Notes under the pieces: generated by a model
Told to the model about the DNA's origin: nothing
Databases searched by the model: none
What the model saw: only the letters and a program-made list of their open reading frames with translations
NCBI GenBank assembly: GCA_013003395.1
Contig: JABDJC010000033.1
Coordinates: forward strand, 1-51,256
Reading direction: 5' to 3'
From: Acidimicrobiia bacterium
GTDB taxonomy: Bacteria > Actinomycetota > Acidimicrobiia > Spongiisociales > UBA5794
Length of the DNA: 51,256 bases
In this document: piece by piece, positions 34,249 through 42,810 of the stretch
How positions within the stretch are numbered: position 1 is the stretch's first letter
How the letters are laid out: the number at the start of each line of letters is the position of its first letter
Position numbers and translations under genes: made by a program

Positions 34249-35654
34249 CAGAGAATTCACAAGCCCTGCGCATCTTGTTTGGTCGCGGGGCGATCTACAC
34301 GGTCGCACTTGCCGCGCAGCTCTCTGCTGGCCTGATCACGCTTCCACTCCTCACCAGGCTCCTCGACCCTGAACAATTCGGAGTTGTTGCTGCCGCCACG
34401 GTCATCCGCCAGATATTGACCGTGGTGGTCGGGCTTGGCGTGCCGGCCGCGATCTCCCGCTTCGCCTTCGACGCCGAGGACGGACGAGGGCGAGCCCGCG
34501 CCCTACTCACAACGGTCGTCGCTTTCTCGATTGTCGGGGCGGCCCTCGCGGAAGTCACTGGACCTTTGTGGTCATCGATGTTCGCCGACCTGCAGTACGG
34601 ATCAGCTCTGCGGATCGCAAACTGGTCAGCGGTACCCGTCGTCGCCGGTCTCGGCGTGTTGGCCATGCTTCGGGCTGAAGACCGAGCGGGTTGGTTCGTT
34701 ACCGTTGCGCTGATCAGTACGGTGGCTTCGCAGCTGGCCGGGCTCGGCGCGCTAGCCCTTTTCGACCGGACAGCCGAGTGGTATCTCGGCGGTCTCACGG
34801 TTGGATACGCAGCCGCTGCGCTGGTTGGCCTCGCCCTCTATCGCCCGACGCTGCGCGGATTGTCGGACCGCACACTGATCAGACAAGCTCTGGTCTACGG
34901 CTCGCCGACCGTGCTCCATGCTTTGGCGCTGCATGTCATCACTGGCGGTGACCGTGTCGTCCTGGAACGACTCGACAGCCTGGAAGCAGTCGCTCGCTAT
35001 CACGTCGCCTATCTCATCGGCGGACTGTCTCTCGCCCTCGTTGGAGCGTTGAACAATGCGTGGGGTCCGCTGATCTTCGGTGCGGCACCTGAATCGCGTT
35101 GGAGCGTGTTGGCAGCCACGTCTTCGGTAGTGATGCGACTCACGGCCGCCGTGGTCGGCGGAATTGCTCTCGCGGCCCCGATTGGCCTCGCGCTCGGCGC
35201 TCCCGATACCTATGCCTCCGACGAATTGGTGCCTGTGGTAGCCGTCGTAGCCCTCGCAAGCATTCCCTTCACCTGGTACATCGCCAACGTGCACATCATC
35301 TATCAGGTGGGCAAGACCGGGGTGCTGGCGGTGGTGACGCCGTTGGTGGCGGCGGTCAACATCGTCGCGAACTTTGCTCTGATACCGAGATTCGGAATCC
35401 TCGGCGCGGCCTATGCGACGGTTGGTTCGTACATGCTTCAATCGTGGCTGATCCAGCGATCGAGCAAAAGACTCGCAAATGTCGAATGGGAGACCACGCC
35501 GCTCCTCCTCGCTGCCGGAGGCGGCTCGGCACTCGCGGCGCTGGGAGCCCTGCTGCCAACGGACGGCGTGTGGCTCGCGATCAGGCTGCTCGGTGCGCTG
35601 GCGCTCGGACTGCTGATCCTGCGCGAAGGTCGACGCTTCACGAAGGGAGGGTGA
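34245..35654 (+). CDS. Polysaccharide/lipid-linked glycan flippase (Wzx-like, MOP superfamily)
   Basis: 469 residues with 12-14 hydrophobic helices. The opening LFGRGAIYTVALAAQLSAGLITLPLLTRLLDPEQFG is the hallmark start of Wzx/RfbX-type flippases, where the helix 1 region ends in a LTR-LxPxxFG motif. GDRVVLERLDSLEAVARYHVAY in the middle and the FALIPRFGILGAAYATVGSYM region near the end also fit. It is predicted to flip lipid-linked saccharides across the membrane. It is followed with one-base overlap by a gene for a putative glycan enzyme, which supports a role in surface polysaccharide assembly. Confidence 0.88.
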   Translation: MTENSQALRILFGRGAIYTVALAAQLSAGLITLPLLTRLLDPEQFGVVAAATVIRQILTVVVGLGVPAAISRFAFDAEDGRGRARALLTTVVAFSIVGAALAEVTGPLWSSMFADLQYGSALRIANWSAVPVVAGLGVLAMLRAEDRAGWFVTVALISTVASQLAGLGALALFDRTAEWYLGGLTVGYAAAALVGLALYRPTLRGLSDRTLIRQALVYGSPTVLHALALHVITGGDRVVLERLDSLEAVARYHVAYLIGGLSLALVGALNNAWGPLIFGAAPESRWSVLAATSSVVMRLTAAVVGGIALAAPIGLALGAPDTYASDELVPVVAVVALASIPFTWYIANVHIIYQVGKTGVLAVVTPLVAAVNIVANFALIPRFGILGAAYATVGSYMLQSWLIQRSSKRLANVEWETTPLLLAAGGGSALAALGALLPTDGVWLAIRLLGALALGLLILREGRRFTKGG

Positions 35655-36520
35655 TGGACAGCTCGAACAGCTACTACGGGCACAATTCGATACTCGCCGA
35701 GTATGTCGGACGTCGCACGGCTCCGGTCATCTGGGGCCACGTTCAGCATGGTTGGACGGTGGCCGACCCCTTCCCCGCACATCGGGTCTATCCGGGATTC
35801 GGCAAGTTCGTGTGGTCGCGCACGAATGCGGCTTTTGCCGTGGCCGCCGGCGTCGGATCGGTGACGCCGATCGGCGCTCCGTTCCTCTATCTCCTGGAAC
35901 AGACTGAAGATGTTGCTCCGGTTGCCGGCTCGGTACTCGTCTATCCCTTTCATGGCTGGGAAAACGACCCGATCGTTGGGACACACGACACCTTGATTGC
36001 GGAACTCCTAGCCGAGTACGGCTCACAGGTGACCGTATGCCTCTACTGGCTGGAATACGAAGACGCGAAGGTTCGGACCGCCTACGAAGATGCAGGGTTT
36101 CGGGTCATCACGCATGGCCATCGCGATGGAGACCCCCAGTTCTTGCGACGTCAGCTCGCCGAACTTCAACAACACGAGACGATCGTATCCAACCGGATTT
36201 CGACCGCACTCTGGTACGGAGGGGCTGTCGGTCGATCGCTCAGAGTGTTCGGCAGCGTGTTTGGCATCGTCTCCGATGACAATCGCGAGAGCTTCGGCGC
36301 GATGCAGCGCCGACGATGGCCGGAGGTGTGCGCCGACGGGGTTGGCGCCGAGCGCGCCAAGGAGCTGGCAGGAATCGAGCTTGGCATCGAGTTCCTCATG
36401 CAACCAAGGGACCTCGAGGCAGTGCTCGGCTGGACGGGCCTGCGCCTGCGCTCTGGGTCGGCATTGAAGGCAATCGGTGAGACACGTCGCACCGTGCGAC
36501 GCCTCGTTGAACGGTCCTAG
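35654..36520 (+). CDS. Unrecognised protein, possible GT-B-like surface-glycan enzyme
   Basis: 288 residues from the ATG overlapping the flippase stop (GTG 35651 is an alternative, with GGGAGG before it). I do not recognise a family. It opens with a conserved-looking aromatic and His-rich stretch (YYGHNSILAEYV, WGHVQHGW). In the middle, VYPFHGWEN and a Rossmann-like segment (QVTVCLYWLEYED, AGFRVITHGHR) are followed by ETIVSNRISTALWYGGAVGRSLRVFG. That last stretch resembles the nucleotide-sugar side of GT-B transferases, where a new N-S-T-G-like turn precedes a strand. The flippase neighbour supports a role in glycan assembly. There is no signal peptide or membrane helix. Confidence 0.5.
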   Translation: MDSSNSYYGHNSILAEYVGRRTAPVIWGHVQHGWTVADPFPAHRVYPGFGKFVWSRTNAAFAVAAGVGSVTPIGAPFLYLLEQTEDVAPVAGSVLVYPFHGWENDPIVGTHDTLIAELLAEYGSQVTVCLYWLEYEDAKVRTAYEDAGFRVITHGHRDGDPQFLRRQLAELQQHETIVSNRISTALWYGGAVGRSLRVFGSVFGIVSDDNRESFGAMQRRRWPEVCADGVGAERAKELAGIELGIEFLMQPRDLEAVLGWTGLRLRSGSALKAIGETRRTVRRLVERS

Positions 36521-36556
36521 GAATCAGTCCCGATTCGCTGTGCGACAATCTCAACC

Positions 36557-37435
36557 GTGATTCCTCCATGGTTCTCGAACGCGTTGGCCGTTGCTCCACA
36601 GGAGCAGGCGATTGAGGTCGATGGCACTCGAATCCACTTTCTCGAGTGGGGCGAGCGGACCAACCCCGGGCTGGTGCTGGTACACGGCGGCGCGGCGCAC
36701 GCTCATTGGTGGAGTTACCTCGCTCCATTCTTCTCAGACAAGTACTCCGTCGTCGCATTGGACATGTCCGGACACGGCGACAGTGGCTGGCGCAGTGAGT
36801 ACTCCCGTCAGCAATGGGCTCGCGAGGTTCTTGCGGTAGCCGATGCTGCCGACATGCAGCGTCCACCGATGGTCATCGGCCACAGTCTGGGAGGGATGGT
36901 CACCATCGAGGCCGCGGCACTCCATGGCGATCGGATTGCCGGCGCCATCGTCATCGATTCACCCGTTCGCCGTCCCGACCCCGAATCAGAGGAGGGAAGA
37001 GGCGGCCGTGCGTTCCGTTCGCCGGGCGTCTACGAGTCGCTCGATCAAGCACTCACGCACTTTCGCCTGGTACCTGACCAACCGTGCGACAACCAGTTCA
37101 TCATCGACCACATCGCACGCCATTCCCTTCACGAGAGGGAGTCGGGGTGGACGTGGAAGTTCGATCCGGCGGTCTTCCGTCGACCGATGGCGACGCTCCA
37201 CGATCAGCTCGCCGCAGTGAACATTCGTTTTGCGCTGCTGCGAGGCGACAAGTCGATCGTCGTGCCGCCGGACACTGCGGACTACATGTACGAACTGCTC
37301 GGGCGATCCTCTCCTGTGATCGAGATACCTGAAGCCCACCATCACCTGTTGCTCGACCAACCCCTGGCGTTGGTCGCGGCGCTCAGAACCCTCCTTGCGG
37401 ATTGGCATCACTCGCTTCCACGAGGACGCGCTTGA
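36557..37435 (+). CDS. Alpha/beta-hydrolase
   Basis: 292 residues, GTG start with GACAAT seven bases upstream and no ribosome site. Oxyanion region LVHGGAAHAHWW, the DMSGHGDSGW turn, nucleophile elbow GHSLGGM (Ser110) and the C-terminal His in PEAHHHLLLDQP. The catalytic acid is probably the Asp in LLRGDKS. A cap domain of about 80 residues sits between strands 6 and 7. Substrate is unknown: members of this family include esterases, epoxide hydrolases and C-C bond hydrolases. No linked pathway is visible. Confidence 0.9.
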   Translation: MIPPWFSNALAVAPQEQAIEVDGTRIHFLEWGERTNPGLVLVHGGAAHAHWWSYLAPFFSDKYSVVALDMSGHGDSGWRSEYSRQQWAREVLAVADAADMQRPPMVIGHSLGGMVTIEAAALHGDRIAGAIVIDSPVRRPDPESEEGRGGRAFRSPGVYESLDQALTHFRLVPDQPCDNQFIIDHIARHSLHERESGWTWKFDPAVFRRPMATLHDQLAAVNIRFALLRGDKSIVVPPDTADYMYELLGRSSPVIEIPEAHHHLLLDQPLALVAALRTLLADWHHSLPRGRA

Positions 37436-37456
37436 CAGACCTGTAGCATCGAGGGC

Positions 37457-39133
37457 ATGACTTTGATCGATACCATTCGTACATCGGTCATCGGCGTCGA
37501 CGAAGTGGTGGCCGGGCCGTACGGTCCACGCAGGGTCACGTACGCCGACTACACCGCATCGGGACGGGCGCTCTCGTTCATCGAGGACTTCATCCGCTCC
37601 GAAGTGCTGCCGCTGTACGCCAACACGCACACCGAGTCGTCCGGCACCGGACTGCAAACGACACGTTTCAGAGAAGACGCCCGCAGAATCATCAAGGAAT
37701 GCGTGGCCGGAACGGACGACCACGTCGTGTTGTTCTGCGGTTCTGGATCAACCGGAGCCGTGGACAAACTCGTGTCCGTGCTCAATATTCGGCTGCCGCG
37801 CGATCTCGACGATCGATACCAATTGGCCGAAAAGATCCCCCCGAGCGACCGACCTGTGGTCTTCATCGGTCCGTACGAGCACCACTCCAACGAGTTGCCC
37901 TGGCGCGAGTCGATCGCCGACGTCGTCACGATCACCGAAGACGCGGACGGTCATGTGGACCTCGAGGAACTCGAGCGACAACTCATCGCCCACGCCGATC
38001 GAACGCTCAAGATCGGCTCGTTCTCTGCGGCTTCGAATGTGACCGGCATCATCACCGACGTGTCGGCAGTGTCGACCCTGTTGCACCGTCACGGCGCTCT
38101 GTCGTTCTGGGACTTCGCCGCGGCCGCTCCGTACGTCGACATCGCAATGGAACCAAGTGACGATCCGCTCGACTACAAGGACGCCATATTCATCTCTCCG
38201 CACAAGATGATCGGCGGACCCGGTACCCCTGGCGTGTTGGTTGCGAGGCGCGATCTGTTCACCAACTCGGTTCCGGCCGTGGTTGGTGGAGGCACTGTTT
38301 CGTACGTCAATCCGAGCGAGCACCGCTACCTCGACAACATCGAGCACCGAGAAGAAGGCGGCACGCCGGCCATCGTCGAATCGATTCGTGCAGGATTGGT
38401 CTTCAAGCTGAAGCAGGCTGTGGGGACCGAGGAGATCAGAAAGCGCGAAGAAGCATTCATCCGCAGGGCCATTACACGTTGGGAACAGAACCCGAATCTC
38501 GACGTGCTCGGAAGCCACACCGCCGAACGTCTGTCCATCGTCTCGTTCGTCGTTCGGCACGGCTCACGCCACCTGCACCACAACTATGTCGTTGCCTTGC
38601 TCAACGACGTGTTCGGCATTCAATCGCGAGGCGGATGCTCCTGTGCTGGGCCCTACGGACACCGGCTGCTCGGCATCGACCTGGACATGTCGCACGAGTT
38701 CGAGCGGGAGATCACCGGTGGATGCGAGGGGATCAAACCCGGTTGGGTGAGGGTCAATTTCAACTACTTCATTTCAGAGGCGACGTTCGAGTTCATCCTC
38801 GAGGCGGTCGACATGGTCGCGACCGACGGTTGGCGCCTCCTTCCCGACTATCGCTTCGAACCTGCCACCGGACTCTGGGAGCATCGAGCGGGACGCGACA
38901 GGGCCCCACTCGGATTGGCAGAGGTGCAGTTCACTCCGCAAGGCATCGACCATCCGCCGCACAGAACCCAAGAACCGGAGTCACGCCTTGCGGAGTACCT
39001 GATCGAAGCGAAGTCGATCTTGTCTGACGCTTCAGGAACGTGGGTCGACGACCCCGGCGAGCTCAACGTGTCGGCCGACTTCGAACACCTGCGCTGGTTT
39101 CCCATCCCTTCCGAGTTCCCCCCGAGTCGCTGA
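37457..39133 (+). CDS. Class V aminotransferase / cysteine desulfurase-like protein
   Basis: 558 residues, longer than typical SufS/IscS (about 400). PLP-binding Lys250 is in FISPHKMIGGPGTPG, with the phosphate-binding loop CGSGSTGAVDKL near 94-105, the aspartate of WDFAAAAPY, and the cofactor-stacking region PYEHHSNELPWR. A cysteine pair (Cys394, Cys396, RGGCSCAGPYGH) stands where desulfurases carry the persulfide cysteine. About 90 extra residues at the C-terminus do not match the family core. There is no IscU, SufU or thiolation gene nearby, so the sulfur acceptor, if any, is unknown. TAGCAT seven bases before the ATG indicates a leaderless mRNA. Confidence 0.83.
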   Translation: MTLIDTIRTSVIGVDEVVAGPYGPRRVTYADYTASGRALSFIEDFIRSEVLPLYANTHTESSGTGLQTTRFREDARRIIKECVAGTDDHVVLFCGSGSTGAVDKLVSVLNIRLPRDLDDRYQLAEKIPPSDRPVVFIGPYEHHSNELPWRESIADVVTITEDADGHVDLEELERQLIAHADRTLKIGSFSAASNVTGIITDVSAVSTLLHRHGALSFWDFAAAAPYVDIAMEPSDDPLDYKDAIFISPHKMIGGPGTPGVLVARRDLFTNSVPAVVGGGTVSYVNPSEHRYLDNIEHREEGGTPAIVESIRAGLVFKLKQAVGTEEIRKREEAFIRRAITRWEQNPNLDVLGSHTAERLSIVSFVVRHGSRHLHHNYVVALLNDVFGIQSRGGCSCAGPYGHRLLGIDLDMSHEFEREITGGCEGIKPGWVRVNFNYFISEATFEFILEAVDMVATDGWRLLPDYRFEPATGLWEHRAGRDRAPLGLAEVQFTPQGIDHPPHRTQEPESRLAEYLIEAKSILSDASGTWVDDPGELNVSADFEHLRWFPIPSEFPPSR

Positions 39134-39182
39134 CCGCCGAAGTCCACTCGGTAGAGTTCCACCTCGGCACATGAGGAGTGGC

Positions 39183-40856
39183 ATGGACCAGCAGCACCCG
39201 ATCTACGACCTGAGTAGTCGCATCGTCGACGACCTGGCGGAACTCCAGCCGGTGTCGGCCACGTATCTCGGCATTGCCGGTCACGACCACAGGTGGGACG
39301 ACGCCAGCCCAGCAGGACTCGAACGCGTCGCCGACTACGCCCGCGGAGCGCTCTACGAGATCGAAGCCCTGCCTCCGGCTCGGGACAAGTGGGAATCGCT
39401 CGCGATCGAGGTGGCCAAGACCATGCTCACCACGGAAATCGCCTACTTCGACTCCGGCGACCATCTGCTGGAGTTCGACAGTCTCGCATCGCGCGCCCAG
39501 GACTATCGACAGATCTTCGATCACATGGGCAAGGACACCACTCAGCACTGGCACAACATCGCTGCGCGGCTCGAGGGGATAGATGGTGCCTTCATGCGGT
39601 ACCGCTTGCTGCTCGATGAAGGACGCGCTCGCGGTCACGTGGTTGCAGCACGACAGATCCACGCGGTGGTCGAACAATGTCGCACGACGGCAGGCGAAGA
39701 GTCGTACTTCTCGACGCTGCGCCAAGAATTCATCGACTCCGGAATCAACGACTCGCCGCTGGAAGAGCGGATCGCCGCAGGCGTCGCACACGCGAAGGCC
39801 ACGTTCGGCTCCTTCGGTGACTACTTGGAGACCACGTATCTGCCTGATGCTGTCCAGGATGACGCCGCTGGCCGCGAGCGGTATCTACGGGCGGCGTATC
39901 GATTCCTGGGAACCGACATAGATCCAGAAGCGACGTACGCATGGGGATGGACCGAAGTCGAGCGCCTGCGAACGGCGATGGCCGAAGTCGCCGTAGAGAT
40001 ACAGCCAGGAGCGACAGTCGCTCAGGTCATCGAGCTGCTCAATCACGACCCGGAGCGCGCCGCTGCGGATCGTGCCGAGTTCGTGTCCTTCATCGAAGCT
40101 CGACTCGAAACCGCGCTCACCGAACTCGCCGGCACCCACTTCGACGTGCCCGAAGAAATCCGCGCGGTGACCGTGCAGCTCGCTCCACCCGGCGGCCCGC
40201 TGGGCGCCTACTACGTAGGTCCGAGCGAGGACTGGACTCGGCCGGGATCCGTTTGGTGGTCGCTGAAGGGCGATGGACCCTTCTCGCTCTTCGATGAAGT
40301 CTCGACGGCATATCACGAAGGCTTTCCGGGCCACCACCTCCAGGTGGGGATCCAGATGTCCATGTCCGAACACCTGACTCGACTCCACCGCATGATGGTG
40401 TGGTATCCCGGACTCGGCGAGGGTTGGGCGTTGTATTCGGAGAAGCTCATGCACGAGCTCGGCTACTTCGAGAAGCCGGACTACGTGTTCGGCTGGCTTG
40501 CCAGCCAGATGCTGCGAGCGTGCCGAGTGGTGATCGACCTCGGGAGCCACCTCGGCTTCGACATTCCGAACGACCAACCATTTCACCCTGGAGAAGGGTG
40601 GTCGTACGAAAACGGCGTCGAAATGCTCGTGAACTATGCGACGCTCGAGCAGGCATACGCCGAATCGGAGATGACTCGCTACCTCGGTTGGCCCGCTCAG
40701 GCGATCTCGTACAAGGTCGGCGAACGGGTCATTCTCGAACTACGCGAAGAACTCATGAAACGACCCGACTTCGACCTGAAAAAGTTCCACGCCGACCTGC
40801 TCGAGGTCGGTCCCGTGGGCCTCGACTTGCTCCGTTCGGTGATGCTCGGCGAATAA
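39183..40856 (+). CDS. DUF885 family zinc-dependent peptidase
   Basis: 557 residues from the ATG at 39183, with AGGAG seven bases before it; the ATG at 39171 has no ribosome site. It is helical throughout. The metal-binding motif HEGFPGHH (His378) and a downstream glutamate in GEGWALYSEKL are the defining motifs of DUF885, a group of putative carboxypeptidases related to M3/M32-type gluzincins. It has no signal peptide, so peptide turnover in the cytosol is likely. It is followed closely by a DUF427 gene. Confidence 0.88.
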   Translation: MDQQHPIYDLSSRIVDDLAELQPVSATYLGIAGHDHRWDDASPAGLERVADYARGALYEIEALPPARDKWESLAIEVAKTMLTTEIAYFDSGDHLLEFDSLASRAQDYRQIFDHMGKDTTQHWHNIAARLEGIDGAFMRYRLLLDEGRARGHVVAARQIHAVVEQCRTTAGEESYFSTLRQEFIDSGINDSPLEERIAAGVAHAKATFGSFGDYLETTYLPDAVQDDAAGRERYLRAAYRFLGTDIDPEATYAWGWTEVERLRTAMAEVAVEIQPGATVAQVIELLNHDPERAAADRAEFVSFIEARLETALTELAGTHFDVPEEIRAVTVQLAPPGGPLGAYYVGPSEDWTRPGSVWWSLKGDGPFSLFDEVSTAYHEGFPGHHLQVGIQMSMSEHLTRLHRMMVWYPGLGEGWALYSEKLMHELGYFEKPDYVFGWLASQMLRACRVVIDLGSHLGFDIPNDQPFHPGEGWSYENGVEMLVNYATLEQAYAESEMTRYLGWPAQAISYKVGERVILELREELMKRPDFDLKKFHADLLEVGPVGLDLLRSVMLGE

Positions 40857-40902
40857 CAACGACCTCGGGACGGTTGACGATCTTGTCGCCAAGGAGGTCG
40901 AG

Positions 40903-41637
40903 ATGGCACCACGGCTCGAGATGAGTCCCCGCAGAGTCCGCGTCTTCTTCAACGGAATACCGGTTGTTGATTCGAACAACACACAGATGCTGTTCGGGCA
41001 GCGACCGTATCCGCTCTACTACTTCCCGCCAGAAACCGTCGCAACCGACTTGTTGTCTCCTTCCGGACGGACCGAGCAATCTCCAAGCCGCGGGACTGCG
41101 ACGTTCTACGACGTCGTAGTCGACGGCGATCGGGCGGCCGACGCCGCATGGTCCTATGAGGAGTCACCGGTCGCCGGTCTCGGAGGCCTGCTCTCGTTCG
41201 ATTGGTCGAGTCTCGACGTGTTCGAAGAAGACGAACAGGTCTACGTGCATCCCAAGGATCCGTATTCGAGAGTCGACATACTGCGAAGCTCACGTCACGT
41301 CGAGGTGTCCATCGACGGCCAGGTCGTGGCCGACACGACGCGGCCAACCATCCTCTTCGAAACTGGCTTACCGGCTCGCTACTACATACCGAAGATCGAC
41401 GTTCGGATGGATCTGATGCAGCCGAGCACGCTGCACACCGACTGTCCGTACAAGGGCACCGCCTCGTATTGGAGCCCGATGGTGAACGGGACGCTCCGTG
41501 AGAATCTCGCGTGGGAGTATCCGGTACCAACGCACGAATCTGTGAAGGTTGCGGGACTGGTGTCCTTCTACAACGAGAAGGTAGACGTCACGATCGACGG
41601 CGTTCTGCAGGAGCGTCCACGCACTCACTTCGCGTGA
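40903..41637 (+). CDS. Protein with two DUF427 domains
   Basis: 244 residues, AAGGAG ribosome site. Two tandem copies of the small beta-barrel DUF427: residues about 10-110 and 125-225. Each copy has a RVxVxxNGxxVxDS-type opening (RVRVFFNGIPVVDS, HVEVSIDGQVVADT), then a P-Y-YYxP segment and a K/RGTAxxY motif (SRGTATFYDVV, YKGTASYWSPM). The biochemical role of DUF427 is not known; it is common in actinobacteria and proteobacteria. Forty-seven bases separate it from the DUF885 peptidase, so co-transcription is likely. Confidence 0.88.
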   Translation: MAPRLEMSPRRVRVFFNGIPVVDSNNTQMLFGQRPYPLYYFPPETVATDLLSPSGRTEQSPSRGTATFYDVVVDGDRAADAAWSYEESPVAGLGGLLSFDWSSLDVFEEDEQVYVHPKDPYSRVDILRSSRHVEVSIDGQVVADTTRPTILFETGLPARYYIPKIDVRMDLMQPSTLHTDCPYKGTASYWSPMVNGTLRENLAWEYPVPTHESVKVAGLVSFYNEKVDVTIDGVLQERPRTHFA

Positions 41638-41643
41638 AGGCCG

Positions 41644-41658
41644 CCGCTGGCGCAGCGG
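41644..41658 (+). terminator. Hairpin after the DUF427 gene
   Basis: CCGCTG-GCG-CAGCGG, a 6-bp GC stem with a 3-base loop, starts six bases after the stop. It is short and lacks a T-run, so it may be a weak terminator. Confidence 0.4.
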
Positions 41659-41698
41659 GCTTGGTGTCTACAGTCTGACTCGGCGATACAGGACTCCG

Positions 41699-42553
41699 AT
41701 GACCGAACTGCACCATCCCCCAAGCCATCTGATCGATGCGGCCATCGCTTCGGCGCTCGCCGAGGACTTCGGCTTGGTTGGCGACATCACGTCGCACGCC
41801 GTCTTCAACGCCGACCACGTGAGTCGAGCATCCGTCGTTGCGCGCCGACAAGGAACCGTTGCGGGTGTTGCGATCGCCTCTCGAGTGTTCACCACCGTCG
41901 ACCCGGGCATCTCGGTCGAGGTGCTGCGACACGACGGACAACGAGTCGACCCAGGTGACGTGGTCCTGCGAATCTCTGGCTCGACTCGCGCGATTCTCTC
42001 CGCAGAGCGCGTCGCACTCAATTTCGCCGGCCGACTCTCTGGGATCGCGACGCTGACCGCCTCCTACGTCGCCGAAGTAGCGGACTCATCTGCCGCCATC
42101 ACTGACACACGCAAGACGACGCCAGGACTTCGCGCTCTGGAGAAATTTGCTGTCAGGGCCGGCGGCGGGCGGAACCATCGGTTCGGATTGAACGATGCGG
42201 TGATGATCAAAGACAATCACGTTGCCGCGGCAGGCGGGATCGCCTCTGCCGTGAACCGAGTTCGCGAGAGTATTGGACACACCGTTCGAGTTGAAGTCGA
42301 AGTCGACACGATCGAACAGCTGGTAGAACTGCTGTCCGTCGTCGAATTCGTCGACATCGTCTTGCTCGACAACATGTCGCTCGAGCAGCTCGAGCAGGCG
42401 GTCCGTCTCGTCAACGGCGCAATGGTCACCGAGGCCTCTGGCGGAGTGACACTGGCCACGGTGAAGCAGATTGCGGCGACTGGCGTCGATCTCATTTCGG
42501 TTGGAGCGCTCACGCATTCGGCGACCAACTTCGATCTCGGGCTGGATTTCTGA
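41699..42553 (+). CDS. nadC: Nicotinate-nucleotide pyrophosphorylase (quinolinate phosphoribosyltransferase)
   Basis: 284 residues. Family segments are ALAEDFGLVGDIT at the start, ALNFAGRLSGIATLTA, the active-site region TRKTTPGLRALEKFAVRAGGG with RNHRFGLNDAVMIKDNH, VEVEVDT, and EASGGVTL near the end. It converts quinolinate and PRPP to nicotinate mononucleotide in de novo NAD synthesis. No nadA or nadB gene is in the window; here nadC stands alone, and a hairpin follows 16 bases after the stop. Confidence 0.96.
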   Translation: MTELHHPPSHLIDAAIASALAEDFGLVGDITSHAVFNADHVSRASVVARRQGTVAGVAIASRVFTTVDPGISVEVLRHDGQRVDPGDVVLRISGSTRAILSAERVALNFAGRLSGIATLTASYVAEVADSSAAITDTRKTTPGLRALEKFAVRAGGGRNHRFGLNDAVMIKDNHVAAAGGIASAVNRVRESIGHTVRVEVEVDTIEQLVELLSVVEFVDIVLLDNMSLEQLEQAVRLVNGAMVTEASGGVTLATVKQIAATGVDLISVGALTHSATNFDLGLDF

Positions 42554-42569
42554 CCTCCAGACGCGTCGA

Positions 42570-42597
42570 GGCCCGGTGCCACCAGCAGCACCGGGCC
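42570..42597 (+). terminator. Strong hairpin after nadC
   Basis: GGCCCGGTGC-CACCAGCA-GCACCGGGCC, a 10-bp GC-rich stem with an 8-base loop, just after the nadC stop. It is a likely terminator without a T-run. Confidence 0.7.
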
Positions 42598-42784
42598 CGA
42601 CAAACCCGGAAGTCCGTGGAAGCCATACCCAACCACGTCTCCGCAGGCTCTGTCTCGGCGTTTCCGCCGAATCCCCCATTTGAACTGCTCGCTGAACCCC
42701 CGAACACCGAGCAATGTCCCTGCAAAACACAATCTGTCAGATAGCAACCACTCTGGGTAGTCACAAAGAAGCGGTGCACAAACG

Positions 42785-42792
42785 GACTAGTC
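42785..42792. promoter_or_regulatory. GACTAGTC site close to the ankyrin gene start
   Basis: CGGACTAGTCA, 18 bases before the ATG at 42811. CAGACT (42799-42804) follows six bases later and lies six bases before the ATG, like a leaderless -10. The palindrome would therefore overlap the promoter spacer, as expected of a repressor site. Confidence 0.45.
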
Positions 42793-42810
42793 ACCTGGCA
42801 GACTTTCAGC

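Noticed and set aside
32003-34273. A 756-codon minus-strand ORF opposite the dinG-like gene
   Set aside because: It is a GC-bias shadow: the plus strand encodes a full helicase with all motifs, while the antisense protein shows no recognisable domain and runs into ettA.
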